From Channallabes apus (lineage: Eukaryota; Chordata; Actinopteri; Siluriformes; Clariidae), in the NCBI GenBank assembly GCA_030522415.1, contig CM060112.1, positions 8,909,001 to 8,973,000 of the forward strand: DNA of 64,000 nucleotides. The letters are read 5' to 3'. The position numbers and the translations under genes were made by a program. The notes beneath the pieces were generated by a model. That model saw nothing but the letters and a program-made list of their open reading frames with translations. It ran no database searches and was not told the DNA's origin. Below are positions 21,762-33,090 of the stretch, piece by piece; the first letter of the stretch is position 1; each line of letters begins with the position of its first letter.

Positions 21762-22354
21762 TGTCACGGCCCGAGCAGGCGCGATGGATCTAAGCGCAGA
21801 GCGCATATGGAAAACAGCGCCGGTTATCCTGTGATGAACTACGCGCTGATAGTTTTATGAATGAAAGGAGGCGCGGCGCGAGCTTAGAGCAGAGCGTGCA
21901 GGAGTGAAGAGCCAGCATTCGCTGAATACAAGCCTGATCCATAGGGAGAAATTGAGAGCGTGAGCGTGCGTGGTTCAAAGCCGAGAGATCAAATACAGTC
22001 CGTGATCCTGAATCGTGGTCATGAAACGTGAGCGAGAGTCGATAACCGGAAATCCGAAAAGGCAGTAATCCAAAACGTGAGACGTGAACGAGGTCCGTGA
22101 AATAGAGCATGGGTCAAGATCCAAAAGTCAAGGCAGAGAAGAACGCTGTTAAATTGGGCATGAAGGCACACAATAATCTGGCAAGGGGTGGTGGTTTTAG
22201 AAAGAGTTATATAGAGCAAGGTAATGATGAAATGAAGAACAGGTGTGTTGAGCCGGTGAATAAGGCGGCAAAATGAAAGCAGTGGGCTGGAGTGTGGAAC
22301 GGAGTCGCAGGTAATCATGACTTGGCTTGAGGCGTGACCTGGCATATCGTGACA
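21762..22354 (-). mobile_element. Solo LTR, 593 bp
   Basis: Starts TGTCACGG, ends CGTGACA, and is flanked by a perfect CCTAC repeat (21757-21761 and 22355-22359). On the minus strand a TATA-like CTCTATATAACTC lies near 22203-22215, which suggests minus-strand transcription. No internal retrotransposon region is attached. It sits inside the right arm of the inverted-repeat element. Confidence 0.75.
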
Positions 22355-23104
22355 CCTACAGTATAAACATATTTTACTACTTCAGCAGTGAATGAGAAAT
22401 TTGGTCGGTCTGGCTTTTAGATAAAGTTCTTATTTGATACAATTTTATTATTTAATTAATTATCTCATTATAAACATGATTCTTGTTCTCTATATTCTTG
22501 TCGAGTATAGTCCTTCATTGCTGCATTTTTCGCAAGCATTTATCATACTTTTGATCAAAACAGTGCCTTTTGTTAAGGCTTTTTGTTTATTTTAAGATTC
22601 TCCACAAAATTTACCCGGCAAACTCAGTTTTATCTAAATACTTGGAGGTAGAGGATAAATGTTTTTTTTTATTTTATTTTAGATACGTTAAATGAATCTC
22701 TGATTCATTTGTTTGTTGAGTGTAAAAAAACTATTCTTAACTCTTTTAAAAGACCACCTCTTGAACCACATTAATGTATCTCACTCCTTTACTATTAAAG
22801 ATATAATCTTTTATTATGAGAATGTGGAAAATAAACCGCTTGAATTTGCTGTTAATTGTTTTATTTTACATGCAAAATACTTACTTACTTTATACTACTT
22901 ATTAGTATAAAAATATAACACAATACAAAAGTGTAAAACCAAGTTTCACTAAACATATATTGGGTCATATTTGTAAAACAAAGGAAAGAATAATAAGACA
23001 AACAACATATAAAACTACAATATGTTCAATGTCCAGTAGCACCAGTCTCCACGGGGGCCAGTCGTGAATAGCTGACACTCAATGACAGCGAATGAAATTG
23101 AAGC

Positions 23105-23193
23105 ATTTTTGCGGCTTTCCACGTGGTGTGACGTTGCTCAAATGATAGTATAAAATCGTCCAGACCCTGGTTCGAATCCCGCTCTGGGTGAAA
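23105..23193 (+). other. tRNA-like sequence (possible SINE head)
   Basis: Has a B-box-like GGTTCGAATCC at about 23169-23179 followed by CGCTCTGGG. The A-box side is weak and no full cloverleaf is apparent. Confidence 0.35.
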
Positions 23194-23334
23194 ATGTAAT
23201 AAATGTGAATCCGTTGTTTTACACTTTTTGCTTATTATCATTAAATTATAGCAACTGTAAGGTGAGTGCTAATGTGTTTCATAGCTTAAGAAAAAAAATC
23301 TCAATTCCAAACATGCATTTAGTACAAACCAGCG

Positions 23335-23416
23335 CTTCGGGCACTGGCTGGGAATCGAACCCGGGTCTTCCGCATGATAGACGAATCACCTAACCAATGA
23401 GCCACACTAGTGCCCA
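23335..23416 (-). other. tRNA-Asp-like pseudogene or SINE head
   Basis: The minus strand reads GGGCACTAGTGTGGCTCATT.., with an A-box-like TGGCTCATTGG and a strong B box GGTTCGATTCC. CGTCTATCATGCGGAAGACC resembles the anticodon arm of tRNA-Asp (CCTGTCACGCGGGAGACC), with GTC changed to ATC. The acceptor strands are complementary at the ends, but spacing and stems are imperfect, so I do not call a functional tRNA. Confidence 0.5.
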
Positions 23417-23536
23417 TGTATATTTAGAGCGAATAAACACAATAATGTTTTAGGCTAACATATCATACATCTTTGTACTCTTTTTGCACACGCGCGGATG
23501 CGTTACAATAAGAATAAGAATAATAACAATAATCAG

Positions 23537-23810
23537 AGGTGTCAAGTAACGAAGGTTCGTTACCTTACTTAAGTACAAATTTGAGTAATTATTTTTCAGC
23601 CGACTTTTTACTTCTACTCCTTACATTTTTAAGCAATAATCTGTACTTTCTACTCCTTACATTTTAAAAATAGCCTCGTTACCCTATTTTTATAATCAGA
23701 ACGTGCAGCCCCCCCCCCCTCTCCCCCCACCCCCCGGTCGCATGATAAGAACGCGTACAACGCCATTTTAGTGGGATAAAACTTCTGGAAATACATTGTA
23801 AAATGTAAGT
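23537..23810 (+). mobile_element. Non-autonomous DNA transposon fragment
   Basis: Begins AGAGGTGTCAAGTAACGAAG with a short internal hairpin, followed by AGTAATTATTTTTCAGCCGA and two CTACTCCTTACATTTT repeats. I recall this as a common fish element. A C-rich run lies at 23709-23737. The other terminus is not visible. Confidence 0.5.
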
Positions 23811-23829
23811 TTATGTATTTATAAATGTG

Positions 23830-24601
23830 TAGCTCTATCAATTGGCCACCAATAAGCAAGCCTTCCTTGCTTTCCTATACAGTAGTTCAGGATGCTCTCT
23901 TTCCATGCTATTTGAAATACTAACAATTTAGTTTGACGCCATTTACGCTCTAATTTCCGAGCGGTCTGTTTTAAAGTGCGCGTGTGATCGTTATTCCAGG
24001 GAGCGAGTTTCTTATCTCTAATAATTTTTCTTTTAGCTGGAGCTACATTATCTAAGGTACAACGAAATGTCGACTCTAAATATTCAGTCGCCTGATCGAG
24101 TTCTGTTGGGTCAGACGGAGATCTAATCGAAGTTGGTAACTCTGGCAGATTACTGATAAAACTCTGTGTGGTAGTTGATGTGAATGTACGTTTAATATGG
24201 TAGCGCAGTGCTGTGCGTACATTATCACTGTGACACACTTTTGAATTGAGACAAGATAGTGATCTGAGATAATTTCAGACAGTGGAATTATGAATAAATT
24301 TCTTATACTTAATCCGAAGAATATTATTAAATCTAAAGTGTGACCTGCTTTATGAGTGGGTCCTACTACACACTGATTTACGCCTACTGAGTCCAGTATG
24401 GACATAAATGCTGTTCTCAGATGGTCTTCTGGATTCTCAAAATTAATGTTAAAATCTCCAGCAATTAACCCTTTATCTACAGAAACGACTAGGTTTCAGG
24501 TGAAATCTGCAAATTCACGAAGAAATTCAGAATACGGCCCTGGAGGTCTGTAAATTATAATTAGTGGAATCGACTGAGCTGACTTAATGTACTTAAATAC
24601 A
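23830..24601 (-). pseudogene. L2 LINE ORF2, middle part (outer, older copy)
   Basis: The minus strand gives IIYRPPGPYSEFLREFA, then AGDFNIN, then GPTHKAGHTLDLII (endonuclease C-terminus), then a linker and RDKKLAPWNNDHTRTLKQ and LERKWRQTKL. The homologous text is in the plus-strand L2 at about 25140-25800. Stops and frameshifts are present. It ends abruptly at about 23830. The 5' part of the same element reappears at 28409-28615, so the plus-strand L2 sits inside it. Confidence 0.85.
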
Positions 24602-27600
24602 CTTATGTTACACTTATGCTACGGTAAGTCATACTGTATATTCCAAACATATTAGCCACATCACAACTCACCGTAGTGATAGACGCACACACATAGCTTG
24701 TCCTATAGAAACTGTGTCTGTTCCCCGAATAGTGAGAAAAAAGAATAAATTTGTTAAATTTGCCCGAAACAATCTGATAACCATAAAACCAGAAAAAGGC
24801 AAAATAAGTAGTCAAAATCTACCTCTAAAGTTTGGACTACTCAACATTAGATCCCTTGCGCCTAAAGCACTTATTGTTAATGAAATTATCTCAGATTATT
24901 GCCTTGACGCACTCTGTCTCACCGAAACCTGGCTTAAACCAAATGAATATTTTGGTCTGAATGAGTCTACTCCGTCAGGATATTTCTATAAGCACGAGCC
25001 CCGTCTAATTGGTCGTGTCGCCACTATCTACAATGATGTACTCACTATTACTCAGAAAATAAGACCCAGGTTTAATTCATTTGAAGTGCTTATCATTAAT
25101 GTTACACTCAATGAAATACGTAATAAACCCTTGTTATATTTTACCCTGGCCACCGTGTACAGACCCCCGGGGCCATATGGCAATTTTCTTAAAGAATTTG
25201 GACATCTGCTATCAGACCTATTGGTTAACTCTGACAAAGTGTTGATAGTAGGAGACTTTAACATTCATGTACAGTAGATGATGCTAACGACGCTTTAGCA
25301 CTCACATTTATGGATTTACTACATTCCTTTGGGGTTAAACAAAATATAATTGGAGCAACTCACCGCTTTAATCATACGCTAGATTTAATTATATCCCATG
25401 GTATAGATGTCTCTAATATAGAGATCATACCTCAAAGTGATGATATCACAGGTCATCACCTCCTGACATATACTCTACCCGTAGAACAGATTAGCTGTGT
25501 CTCCCCACGTTATCAATCTGTTAGAAATATGAATCCCACTACTAAAGACAGATTCCCAAGTAATCTGCCGGATCTGTCCCAATTTCTTATTAGACCCCTA
25601 AATGCAGATGATCTAGATGAAGTGACTAGCAGCATGGGCACTATTTTTACCATTACATTAGACACTGTTGCTCCCATCAGATTAAAAAAAGTCAGAGATA
25701 AAACACTTGCACCGTGGTACAACAGTCATACTCGCGCCCTAAAGAGAGCAACCCGTAACCTCGAGCGAAAATGGAGGAAAACTAAATTCGAAGTTTTTCG
25801 AATTGCTTATAAAGACAGTATGTGCAGCTATAGACAGGCTCTAAAATCTGCTAGGACTGAGCATCTTAGCCAACTGATAGCAAGAAACCAAAACAATCCC
25901 AGGTTCTTATTTAGTACAGTGGCTCGCCTAACAAGACCTAAGATGCCCGCAGAGAGTATCCCATCACAGTTTAGAAGTGAAGATTTTATGGACTTCTTTA
26001 ATGAAAAAATCAATAATATCAGGAAGAAAATAATGGAGGTTCAACCTCTAATAGTATCTCACGGTCCAGTTCAGCCTATAGCTTCACATTTCGATTTTCA
26101 GTGCTTTACAGGTATAGGACAGGAAGAGCTGTATAAACTTATCACCTCAGCTAAATCAACAACGTGCCTGTTAGACACAATCCCAACCAGATTTTTAAAA
26201 GAAGTGATGCTTACGGTTGGAAAGCCACTTCTAAACATTATTAATTCTTCATTACATCTAGGTCACGTCCCTAAACCTTTCAAGTTAGCAGTTATTAAGC
26301 CGCTTCTTAAAAAATCTAATTTGGACGCGAATGAAATAACAAATTACAGAACGATTTCAAACCTTCCGTTCATATCAAAAATACTAGAAAATGTAGTATC
26401 AGCTCAAATTTGTTAATTCTTGCAGGATAACAACATCCTTGAAGAATTTCAGTCAGGTTTCAGGCCCCATCATAGCACAGAAACTGCACTAGTTAAGATT
26501 ACAAATGACTTGTTTTTAGCTTCAGACCAAGACTGCATCTAATTGCTAGTCCTGCTCGATCTTACTGCTGCATTCGACATTATAGATCATAATATTCTCA
26601 TAGATCGCTTACAAAATTATATAGGTATTCAGGGACAGGCATTAAAATGGTTTAGATCTTACCTGTCTGATCGCTACCATTTTGTAGATCTAAATGGAGA
26701 ACCGTCTGGTGTAATGCCAGTGAAATATGGGGTCCCACAAGGGTCAGTTTTAGGACCTCTGTTGTTCTCAATATACATGCTTCCCTTGGGTAACATCATT
26801 AGAAGACATGGGATTAGTTTCCATTGTTATGCTGATGATACCCAATTATATATCTCAACTACACCAGACGAAATACCTACAGTAAGTTGTCTAGATTAAC
26901 TGAGTGTATCCAGGACATAAAAGATTGGATGACCAATAACTTTCTTTTATTAAATTCAGATAAGACAGAGATATTACTTATTGGCCCAAAAACCAGCACA
27001 CAACAGCTTTCACAATTCAGCCTGCGCTTATAAGGATGTACTGTTACTACCAGCTCAGCAGTAAAAGACCTGGGCGTAATATTAGACAGTAACTTGTCTT
27101 TTGAAAATCACATTTCAAATATCACAAAAACAGCCTTTTTCCATCTTCGAAATATTGCTAAACTTAGGAACATCTTACCCGTATCTGATGCAGAAAAACT
27201 AGTTCATGCATTCATGACCTCCAGACTGGACTCTTGTAATGCATTACTAGATGGTTGTCCTGCATCCTCAATAAACAAGCTTCAGTTAATCCAAAATGCA
27301 GCTGCCAGGGTTCTCACTAGATCCAGAAAATATGATCATATAACCCCAATATTATCATCCCTGCACTGGCTACCTGTTCAGTTTAGAATAAATTACAAAA
27401 TAGTATTACTTACATACAAGGCCTTAAATGGTTTAGCTCCCACATACCTAACCAGTCTTCTGATACGCTACAATCCACCACGCGCCTTAAGATCTCAAAA
27501 CTCCAGACTTCTGGTAGTTCCCAGAATTTCAAAATCTACAAAAGGGGGTAGGGCTTTTTCATATTTAGCTCCAAAGCTTTGGAATAGCCTTCCAGACAGT

Positions 27601-28408
27601 GTTCGGGGAGCAGACACGGTTTCTCAGTTCAAAAGTAGACTCAAGACGCATCTTTTTAATCTGGCATACACATAACTCATCCCATAATCTCATACTCCAG
27701 TACACCTATCCAGAATGGCAACTACGCTAATTCTCCCCATCTGTTCTGTATTTCTCTACCCATCCCGAGGCATCGGGAGATTTTGCCAGCTTCAGTAGAC
27801 AAAGGCCGACCCTGCGAGGTTCCTGAGGCATCCAGAGAAGGACCAGCTCCTGCTGGATTCAGCTTTATGATGGTTGGAGCTACACATGCTGCTCCTGTGC
27901 TTCCAGTGATCCAGACCTCATCTGCCCTCTGCACCTACTGACTCATCCCTATGCTGAACTGGTCTTCATGTCAATTTAAATAATTTCTGTCATATTGAAT
28001 TTTCACCTACACAACACACAAGATGTTATATCATTTCTATCTGTTATCGCCCAAATGAGGATGGGTTCCCTGTTGAGTCTGGTTACTCTCAAGGTTTCTT
28101 CCTAATGCCATCTCAGGGAGTTTTTCCTTGCCACCGTCGCCGTCACCCTTGGCTTGCTCATCAGAGAAATTTCATTAATTCGTCTCATTATTATTATCTG
28201 CACATTTTTCTCACACATACACACTTCCAATTATTTTCTCTTCTATAATACTAATAATTATTATTTTTTAAATTAATTAATTAATTTTTTATTATTATTA
28301 TAATTTTTTTTTTTTGCTTGTTAAATTTCTTTCATTTTTGTGAAGCTGCTTTGAGACAATGACCATTGTTAAAAGCGCTATATAAATAAAATTGAATTGA
28401 ATTGAATA
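24602..28408 (+). mobile_element. L2-clade LINE, nearly full length
   Basis: About 3.8 kb, from just upstream of the ORF2 endonuclease to a terminal (TTGAAT)n tail (28381-28407) preceded by AGCGCTATATAAATAAAATT. It contains endonuclease and reverse transcriptase and a 3' UTR with GGGTTCCCTGTTGAGTCTGG and CAAGGTTTCTTCC. It inserted in antiparallel orientation into another L2. It is the best-preserved LINE in the window. Confidence 0.9.
24714..27675 (+). pseudogene. L2 LINE ORF2 (AP endonuclease and reverse transcriptase), disabled
   Basis: ORF2 nicks target DNA and copies the element RNA into it. Open segments run 24714-25277, 25310-26416, 26543-26899 and 27094-27675. The endonuclease shows FGLLNIRSL, DALCLTETWL (catalytic Glu), VYRPPGPYG, VGDFNIH and ATHRFNHTLDLII. 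The RT shows [48 protein letters not shown] and HCYADDTQLYI (YADD at 26828-26839 intact). The C-terminus has FKSRLKTHLFNLAYT. Breaks are a frameshift with TAG near 25275, TAA at 26414 and 26540, and a frameshift near 26895. Few breaks suggest a fairly recent copy. Confidence 0.9.
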
Positions 28409-28615
28409 CTATAAAGAATTTCAAATTAATTAAATTTGTGTCCGTGTTTTTGCACGATAGACAGATTATGATTATGAATAACTGCGACGCCTCCTCCTCT
28501 ACCAGTTAACCGAGGCTGGTGTATGTAGCTGTATCCAGGAGGACTAGCTTCATTTAGAGCTAATTCATTAAACTTCATTAATGCCTAAGCCAGTAATCCA
28601 ATAACTACAGAAGAG
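28409..28615 (-). pseudogene. L2 LINE endonuclease N-terminal part (outer copy, continued)
   Basis: The minus strand reads LNEASPPGYSYIHQPRLTGR and GGGVAVIHN, then FEIL, followed by the junction. This is the segment of the endonuclease that precedes IIYRPPGPY at 24560, so it is the 5' half of the L2 split by the plus-strand L2. Confidence 0.85.
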
Positions 28616-28904
28616 TGAAACTAATTGTAGCAATACTCAAAGTAATACTCAAGATGATGCTAACATCATCATGCTTCAAATGTGGGTATGGTGTTCTAAA
28701 TGTCTATATTTTGTACAGCTACGTTTTAAAATATATATATTTTTTTATTTTATATTTTGTTATTCTAGTTTTTTCTACAGCTATGTTTCTCTATATTTTA
28801 TTCTTATTCTATTCCATAATTTATTTCTTATTGTTAAGGTCATGAGCAGTTACGAGCGGTTGTATAAGCTTTTAAAACTGAATTTGAATAAATTTTATTT
28901 AAAT
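28616..28904. other. AT-rich interval, no recognised gene
   Basis: T-rich text that translates as a hydrophobic low-complexity peptide. I do not support it as a gene. Confidence 0.5.
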
Positions 28905-28957
28905 TTGAGTTGGCGGCAGAGTGGTGCACCTCCAGGGTCCGGGTTTGATTCCCATCT
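28905..28957 (+). mobile_element. Mermaid-like SINE head fragment
   Basis: GCGGCAGAGTGGTGCACCTC and CAGGGTCCGGGTTTGATTCC match the head of the 1325-1690 SINE. The body is missing. Confidence 0.65.
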
Positions 28958-30234
28958 ATTTTTTTGATGTCTTCCTTCTTCCAACTCTTCCAAGAAGCCA
29001 TGTTTTATAGGGTGAATACTTGCTACCCTTGAAACCTTGAAAACCTGGAGGATTTGAAAACCAAACCAACGGCTTAGGAGGTCATCCCCAGGGAAAAAAA
29101 ACCCTGTTTCCCGCATTCTGGCAACTTTAAAAGAATAAAAAACAAAAACAACACAAAAAATACATGTAGTACATGAAAAAACAACATTTTTCTTCAGAAG
29201 TATTTCTTTCTTTTGCACTCATTTTCTTGCCAGGTGAAAATCATACGATACAGTACCAACAAGAACAGGTTGTGATAAATGGAGAGAAAGATGTGAAATT
29301 TTGTCTTAAATGGGAAAACAGAAATGTGTGAGAATGATGACCCTGGGAGTGAAAAGGGAGACAGTAGTGAAAAGGGGAGTCTCTCAGGAAAATTGGGAAG
29401 GTTAGTAAGTATGTTAGGGTGTCCAGGGAACTATTATCTTGACAAAAGCTTTTGCAATCTGAAATATGGATCTCTCTGAGCTGTGGTTCTCTCCATAATC
29501 ATGGTTGATTTTTTAACTAATGTCCAACTGAACCAGTCACTGACTTTTGGTTTATGGTCTCCTTTCAGCTGTGTTACAGTTGGACATTATTATTTCCAAA
29601 ACCTGCTCCACACTTTTCAAGGTCCTTGTCCAAAGTTGTTTTAATAACTGGATTTCCATGCTGCTATTTGTTTAGGTAGGTTTTTTTTAACATCCTCTGG
29701 GTTATTTTCTGTGGACATATATTTCCAATAAACATTTCAGGTGTAGATTGAAACACTACAAAATATGGACAAGTCGAATGAAAGTAAAAATTAATGCAAG
29801 GCACTGTAAATAATATGTAGTGTTTTCTAATGTGCTCTGCATACTGTACTCATGTATGGCTCTGCCAAGAGGCCAAGAAGCCCTGCAAGCTGGCAGGAAG
29901 CCTTCCTCTAAGGTTCTGTTCCAGAAAGGAATGAGAAAGAGGGAAAGTATTGCCTCCCAGGGTGAGCTGTTCTTTTGTGTTCCATTTGATGAGTTGCCAG
30001 GGGAAGAGGTTGGGTGCACCCATTGTCCTCTCACCATGCATGCTTTAGTCTTGTCACCTCTGGCAAATGTGCATTTATTTGTTTTGATATCTGGCCCATG
30101 TGCTTCTGTGGGGTTGGTGATACATGTGCAAGAGGTGATTGTGTGTAAATGTTAAATGCTTGATTATGGTAGATGAGAAGACTCTAAGGGGTGAAGAGGT
30201 TTACTCATAAGAAAAGGAGACATTGTACCACATG

Positions 30235-30297
<63 letters not shown>

Positions 30298-30529
30298 GTT
30301 TTCTTTGTGGATTTCTGTTGGCTATGAGATATAAGGCATCAAGGGAAAAGAAGCAGTAAAACTAATATATTTTTTAAATTGCATTGACAGCTGAAAATTA
30401 TTAATGCATAGCAGTTGACCAAATAACAGACTCTTGTCCAAATAATATTTTGGATGTGTTATTGATAAGCAATGCCTTCTAACCATTAATTAACTAGGAA
30501 ATAATAAAAACAAAATTATACATTTTTAT
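28958..30529. other. Unassigned interval with (TA)n
   Basis: No recognisable domain. An open frame at 29820-30155 (plus, 111 residues) includes GQEALQAGRKPSSKVLFQ and VPFDELPGEEVGCTHCPLTM. It has no family I recognise and overlaps an antisense frame. A (TA)n run lies at 30239-30294. Confidence 0.4.
30239..30294. repeat. (TA)n microsatellite
   Basis: About 28 uninterrupted TA units. Confidence 0.95.
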
Positions 30530-30790
30530 ACACTCAGCCAGTTAGCCAGTTACTGTACGCTTGTTTAACTGACTGTTAACAGAAATATCTAATCAAATCA
30601 ATCTTATGGCAGCAACTCTAATCAGCCAATTATATGGATTTAGGTGTGTGGACAAAGTCAAGATATCAGAACGGGGGACAAAAGTGATTTAAGTGATCGT
30701 GGCATGGGTGTGGGTGCTAGGCTGACTGGCCTGAGAAGTTCCAAAACTATCGACCAACAGGAATTTTCACTCTTATCTCATAACTATGTT
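30530..30790 (+). mobile_element. Tc1-like transposon 5' fragment
   Basis: Begins TACACTCAGCCAGTTAGCCA, resembling the TIR of a Tc1 family that starts TACACTCACCGGCCAC. The transposase start region follows: GDKSDLSDRGMGVGARLTGL and SSKTIDQ, the N-terminal helix-turn-helix area of that family. The rest is absent; a SINE begins 30 bases later. Confidence 0.65.
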
Positions 30791-30819
30791 TTGTTCTGGT
30801 CAAATCTGACCGATTTACA

Positions 30820-30899
30820 GGCCTCTGAGTGGAGAGTGGTAAAGTGATCACCCTATCTTCCAGAGATCGCTGGTTCGGTTCCCGGGTGATGCTGTAACC
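30820..30899 (+). mobile_element. tRNA-derived SINE, 5' half (split by hAT)
   Basis: Head GCCTCTGAGTGG..CTGGTTCGGTTCCC matches the head of the 295-682 SINE (complement), with degenerate A and B boxes. It stops at GATGCTGTAACC. The SINE continues at 33213 after the hAT element. TGTAACC occurs at both junctions (30893-30899 and 33206-33212). Confidence 0.8.
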
Positions 30900-31289
30900 C
30901 AGGGATTAAAGTTCTCCGTCGTTACGACGGATTTCCGTCAATCACACTGTTCCGCCTGTCCTTAATGTTTAAAATTCACTTTTCATAATTTTAATGCTGT
31001 GTATATATAGGCTTACATGGGTCTTAAATTAAGGAAAGACAGTGTATTCAGCCTGCTGAGGAGGATGTGATCAAAGCCTGGAGTGGAGCGACTGCACGTT
31101 CCTCTCTCCACTCTAAGCGTTTTGTTATCACTCCGGTATGGATCCACTCCGGGTTTTGGTTTAGTTTTGAAGAACTACATGTCAGGCTGAGGTATAACTA
31201 TATTTAAGATAGCATGGACACACTTAATGCAGGAAGGCTCCGATGTTTCGGAGATTGATAAAAGTGTAAAATAATAAATGGAGATGGGC

Positions 31290-31600
31290 TTGGCTTAGCG
31301 AAATTGGGGAGAATGGCAAGCCTTTTAGTTCGTGGACTAAAAAAATCAAACATCCAGGTAGGTGTCTTTGCACAGTATGCCACAGGAAACTTCAATATGG
31401 CAATAATGGCAAAAAAAAGTGCGAGCTCGCCATCAGTCAGCAGCTCGTCACAATGCTGCGGTTCGTGCTCTAACAGTACACATGCTCCCTGTCTGCTGCG
31501 ACAAGAACCACAACGGAGATTCACACATCTGTGGCCGACCGTGTGCGCGATGTAAAAGTGCGCCTATGTTCTTTCATAGCGGAGCATGACCTGTCGGTCA
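31290..31600 (+). pseudogene. hAT transposase N-terminal relic
   Basis: Reads WLAKLGRM.., QVGVFAQYATGNFNMAIMAK, then SSQ-rich linker, then VADRVRDVKVRLCSFIAEHD. The first part resembles a degenerate zinc-finger region and the second the start of the catalytic region of hAT-type proteins (SFIAEHDL). A frameshift near 31550 separates them. It is cut off by another hAT terminus at about 31605. Confidence 0.5.
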
Positions 31601-31604
31601 CAGT

Positions 31605-32984
31605 CAGTGGCGGTTTTAGGGTAGGGCGAAGTGGGCAGCCGCCAGGGCGGCATTTTTTTATGTCACGTGGGGGGGCTGCACACGAACCTGGAGTAAAAAA
31701 TAATAATCTGTGCCGCTAAGCGGTTTTCTATTATCTGTGATACCTGCGCTCGCGCTGCCCCTGAATGAGCCGCACAGAAGCTGAGCGAGCGGAGAAGGGG
31801 GAGGGGGGGTGTTTGAGCAGAGAGGAGAGCGGATGGCGGCGGGGTGGGGGCGCAGAGTACAGTTCACCTCTCCCAAATGAAGCGGACATGAAGGGGGCTA
31901 AATTATGTCTACCTGACTTTCTTACAAATAACGCACATTTCATTCAAAATATTATAAACACACACCAGTAATTTGCCCTTTTTTCATGTATTTAATTGTG
32001 TGAAATGGCTAATAACAATAGGTAATAAAAACGATTATGCTGTGGAGGTGAATTGGTTCAGTCTTGACTTCTGGTCGTGAGTGACAGCGTTGGGGGAAAT
32101 CTGCTGACTGTCGAATCGTCAATTATAAAGTATAAACACAGCGATGGAGAGAAAAAGGCCAAAGCTGTCAGGGGTCCAGTTTAGAAACAAAAGAAAAGAA
32201 GATGAGGAGAAACGGATAAAAGATAAAGGAATATAACAATGTTCTCTCTGTATGATTAAGTTATTCATGTCATCATGTTAATTAGTGGTATAACGTTAAC
32301 TCTTAGGTTTGTTAGCCTTCTTGCTTATGATGCTTGCTATGCTTACCTTGCTAAAAAACACAGACACACAATAAAAGCTTAATTTACAAACCATCACAGA
32401 AATTCTAATGGTTTCTATTAAATACCACAAAATGTAACCACAAAATGATGCTTTGCAGCAAGACTGCAGCAAGTACAGTTATTTATTTCCATTGTTTATT
32501 ATGTTAATGTTGGCTCTAGCCAATATATTTACGATATATTTACAGTATACTGTAAATAGCCAGTTTAATTTACATATGTGTAGATAGTTTAAAAGACATT
32601 TTCCATTTGCTATAACTCTGTTACGTGACAAAGCATATAATTTGAGCCAGTAAATTAACCAAGGAGCTAATTGTTCCTCCCTTAGATTATATTAGATTAA
32701 TAAAGTGTCTAATGACTGCCATCAAAAACCATGAGCCTCTTTGAGCTTATCACTTTTATGCACGATAAGGATCTATCTGAGATCTACCCCAACTTTTGGA
32801 CTGCTCTCAGGATTGCACTTACATTGCCAGTGACTGTAGCTCAAGCAGAGAGGAGCTTTTCCAAACTCAGGTTAATCAAGACATACCTGAGGTCAACCAT
32901 GTCTCAGGAACGGCTCACTGGCCTTGCTGTCATAAGCATAAATCATGCAATAGGGGAGCATATCTCATATGATGTCATTTAGGG
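31605..32984 (+). mobile_element. Second hAT (ZMYM1-like) element, internally deleted
   Basis: The left terminus CAGTGGCGGTTTTAGGG resembles hAT ends of the ZMYM1-like group. Coding remnants are a start segment at 32142-32234 (MERKRPKLSGVQFRNK, then a stop) and a C-terminal segment at 32731-32982. The central catalytic part is gone. A right terminus is not visible; a different MITE end begins at about 32982. Confidence 0.6.
32731..32982 (+). pseudogene. hAT transposase C-terminal dimerisation domain (hATC)
   Basis: An 83-residue open segment: DLSEIYPNFWTALRIALTLP, VTVAQAERSFSKLRLIKTYL, RSTMSQERLTGLAVISIN. The pattern P-V-T-V-A-x-A-E-R-S-F-S-K-L is the hallmark of hATC domains in hAT transposases and ZMYM1-like proteins, where it mediates dimerisation. 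The apparent start Met is only where the open segment begins; the catalytic region that should precede it has been deleted. Confidence 0.85.
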
Positions 32985-33090
32985 CTGCACGATATATCGA
33001 AAAAATATCGTTATCACGATAATGGCATGCGCGATAAGCATATCGCAAGGAGTTGCGATAAATACTTTATTTGCCAAGCATTTGTGTGTC
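32982..33090 (+). mobile_element. MITE terminus (TAGGGCTGCACGATATATCG type)
   Basis: Starts TAGGGCTGCACGATATATCG, with repeated CGATA and TATCG palindromic steps, as in abundant fish hAT-type MITEs. Only one end is visible. Confidence 0.6.

Larger units (their letters stand above)
19696..22995 (+). mobile_element. Tc1/mariner-like element with long inverted repeats
   Basis: The left arm (about 19696-19940) matches the right arm in inverted order. TTTGTTTTACAAATATGACC at 19722 corresponds to the complement near 22965-22984, and GTTACTGTAATCCC near 19858 to the complement at 21361-21380. The right arm is split by about 1.4 kb that includes a solo LTR. A transposase pseudogene lies between the arms. 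The outer limits are estimates and I could not find a target duplication. Confidence 0.55.

Noticed and set aside
21790..22345. Long minus-strand frames in the 21.8-22.3 kb block
   Set aside because: They fall within the solo LTR and show no protein family; GC-richer LTR sequence leaves frames open by chance.
23335..23416. Functional tRNA-Asp gene
   Set aside because: The anticodon position and stems do not fit a proper cloverleaf; a SINE head or pseudogene is more likely.
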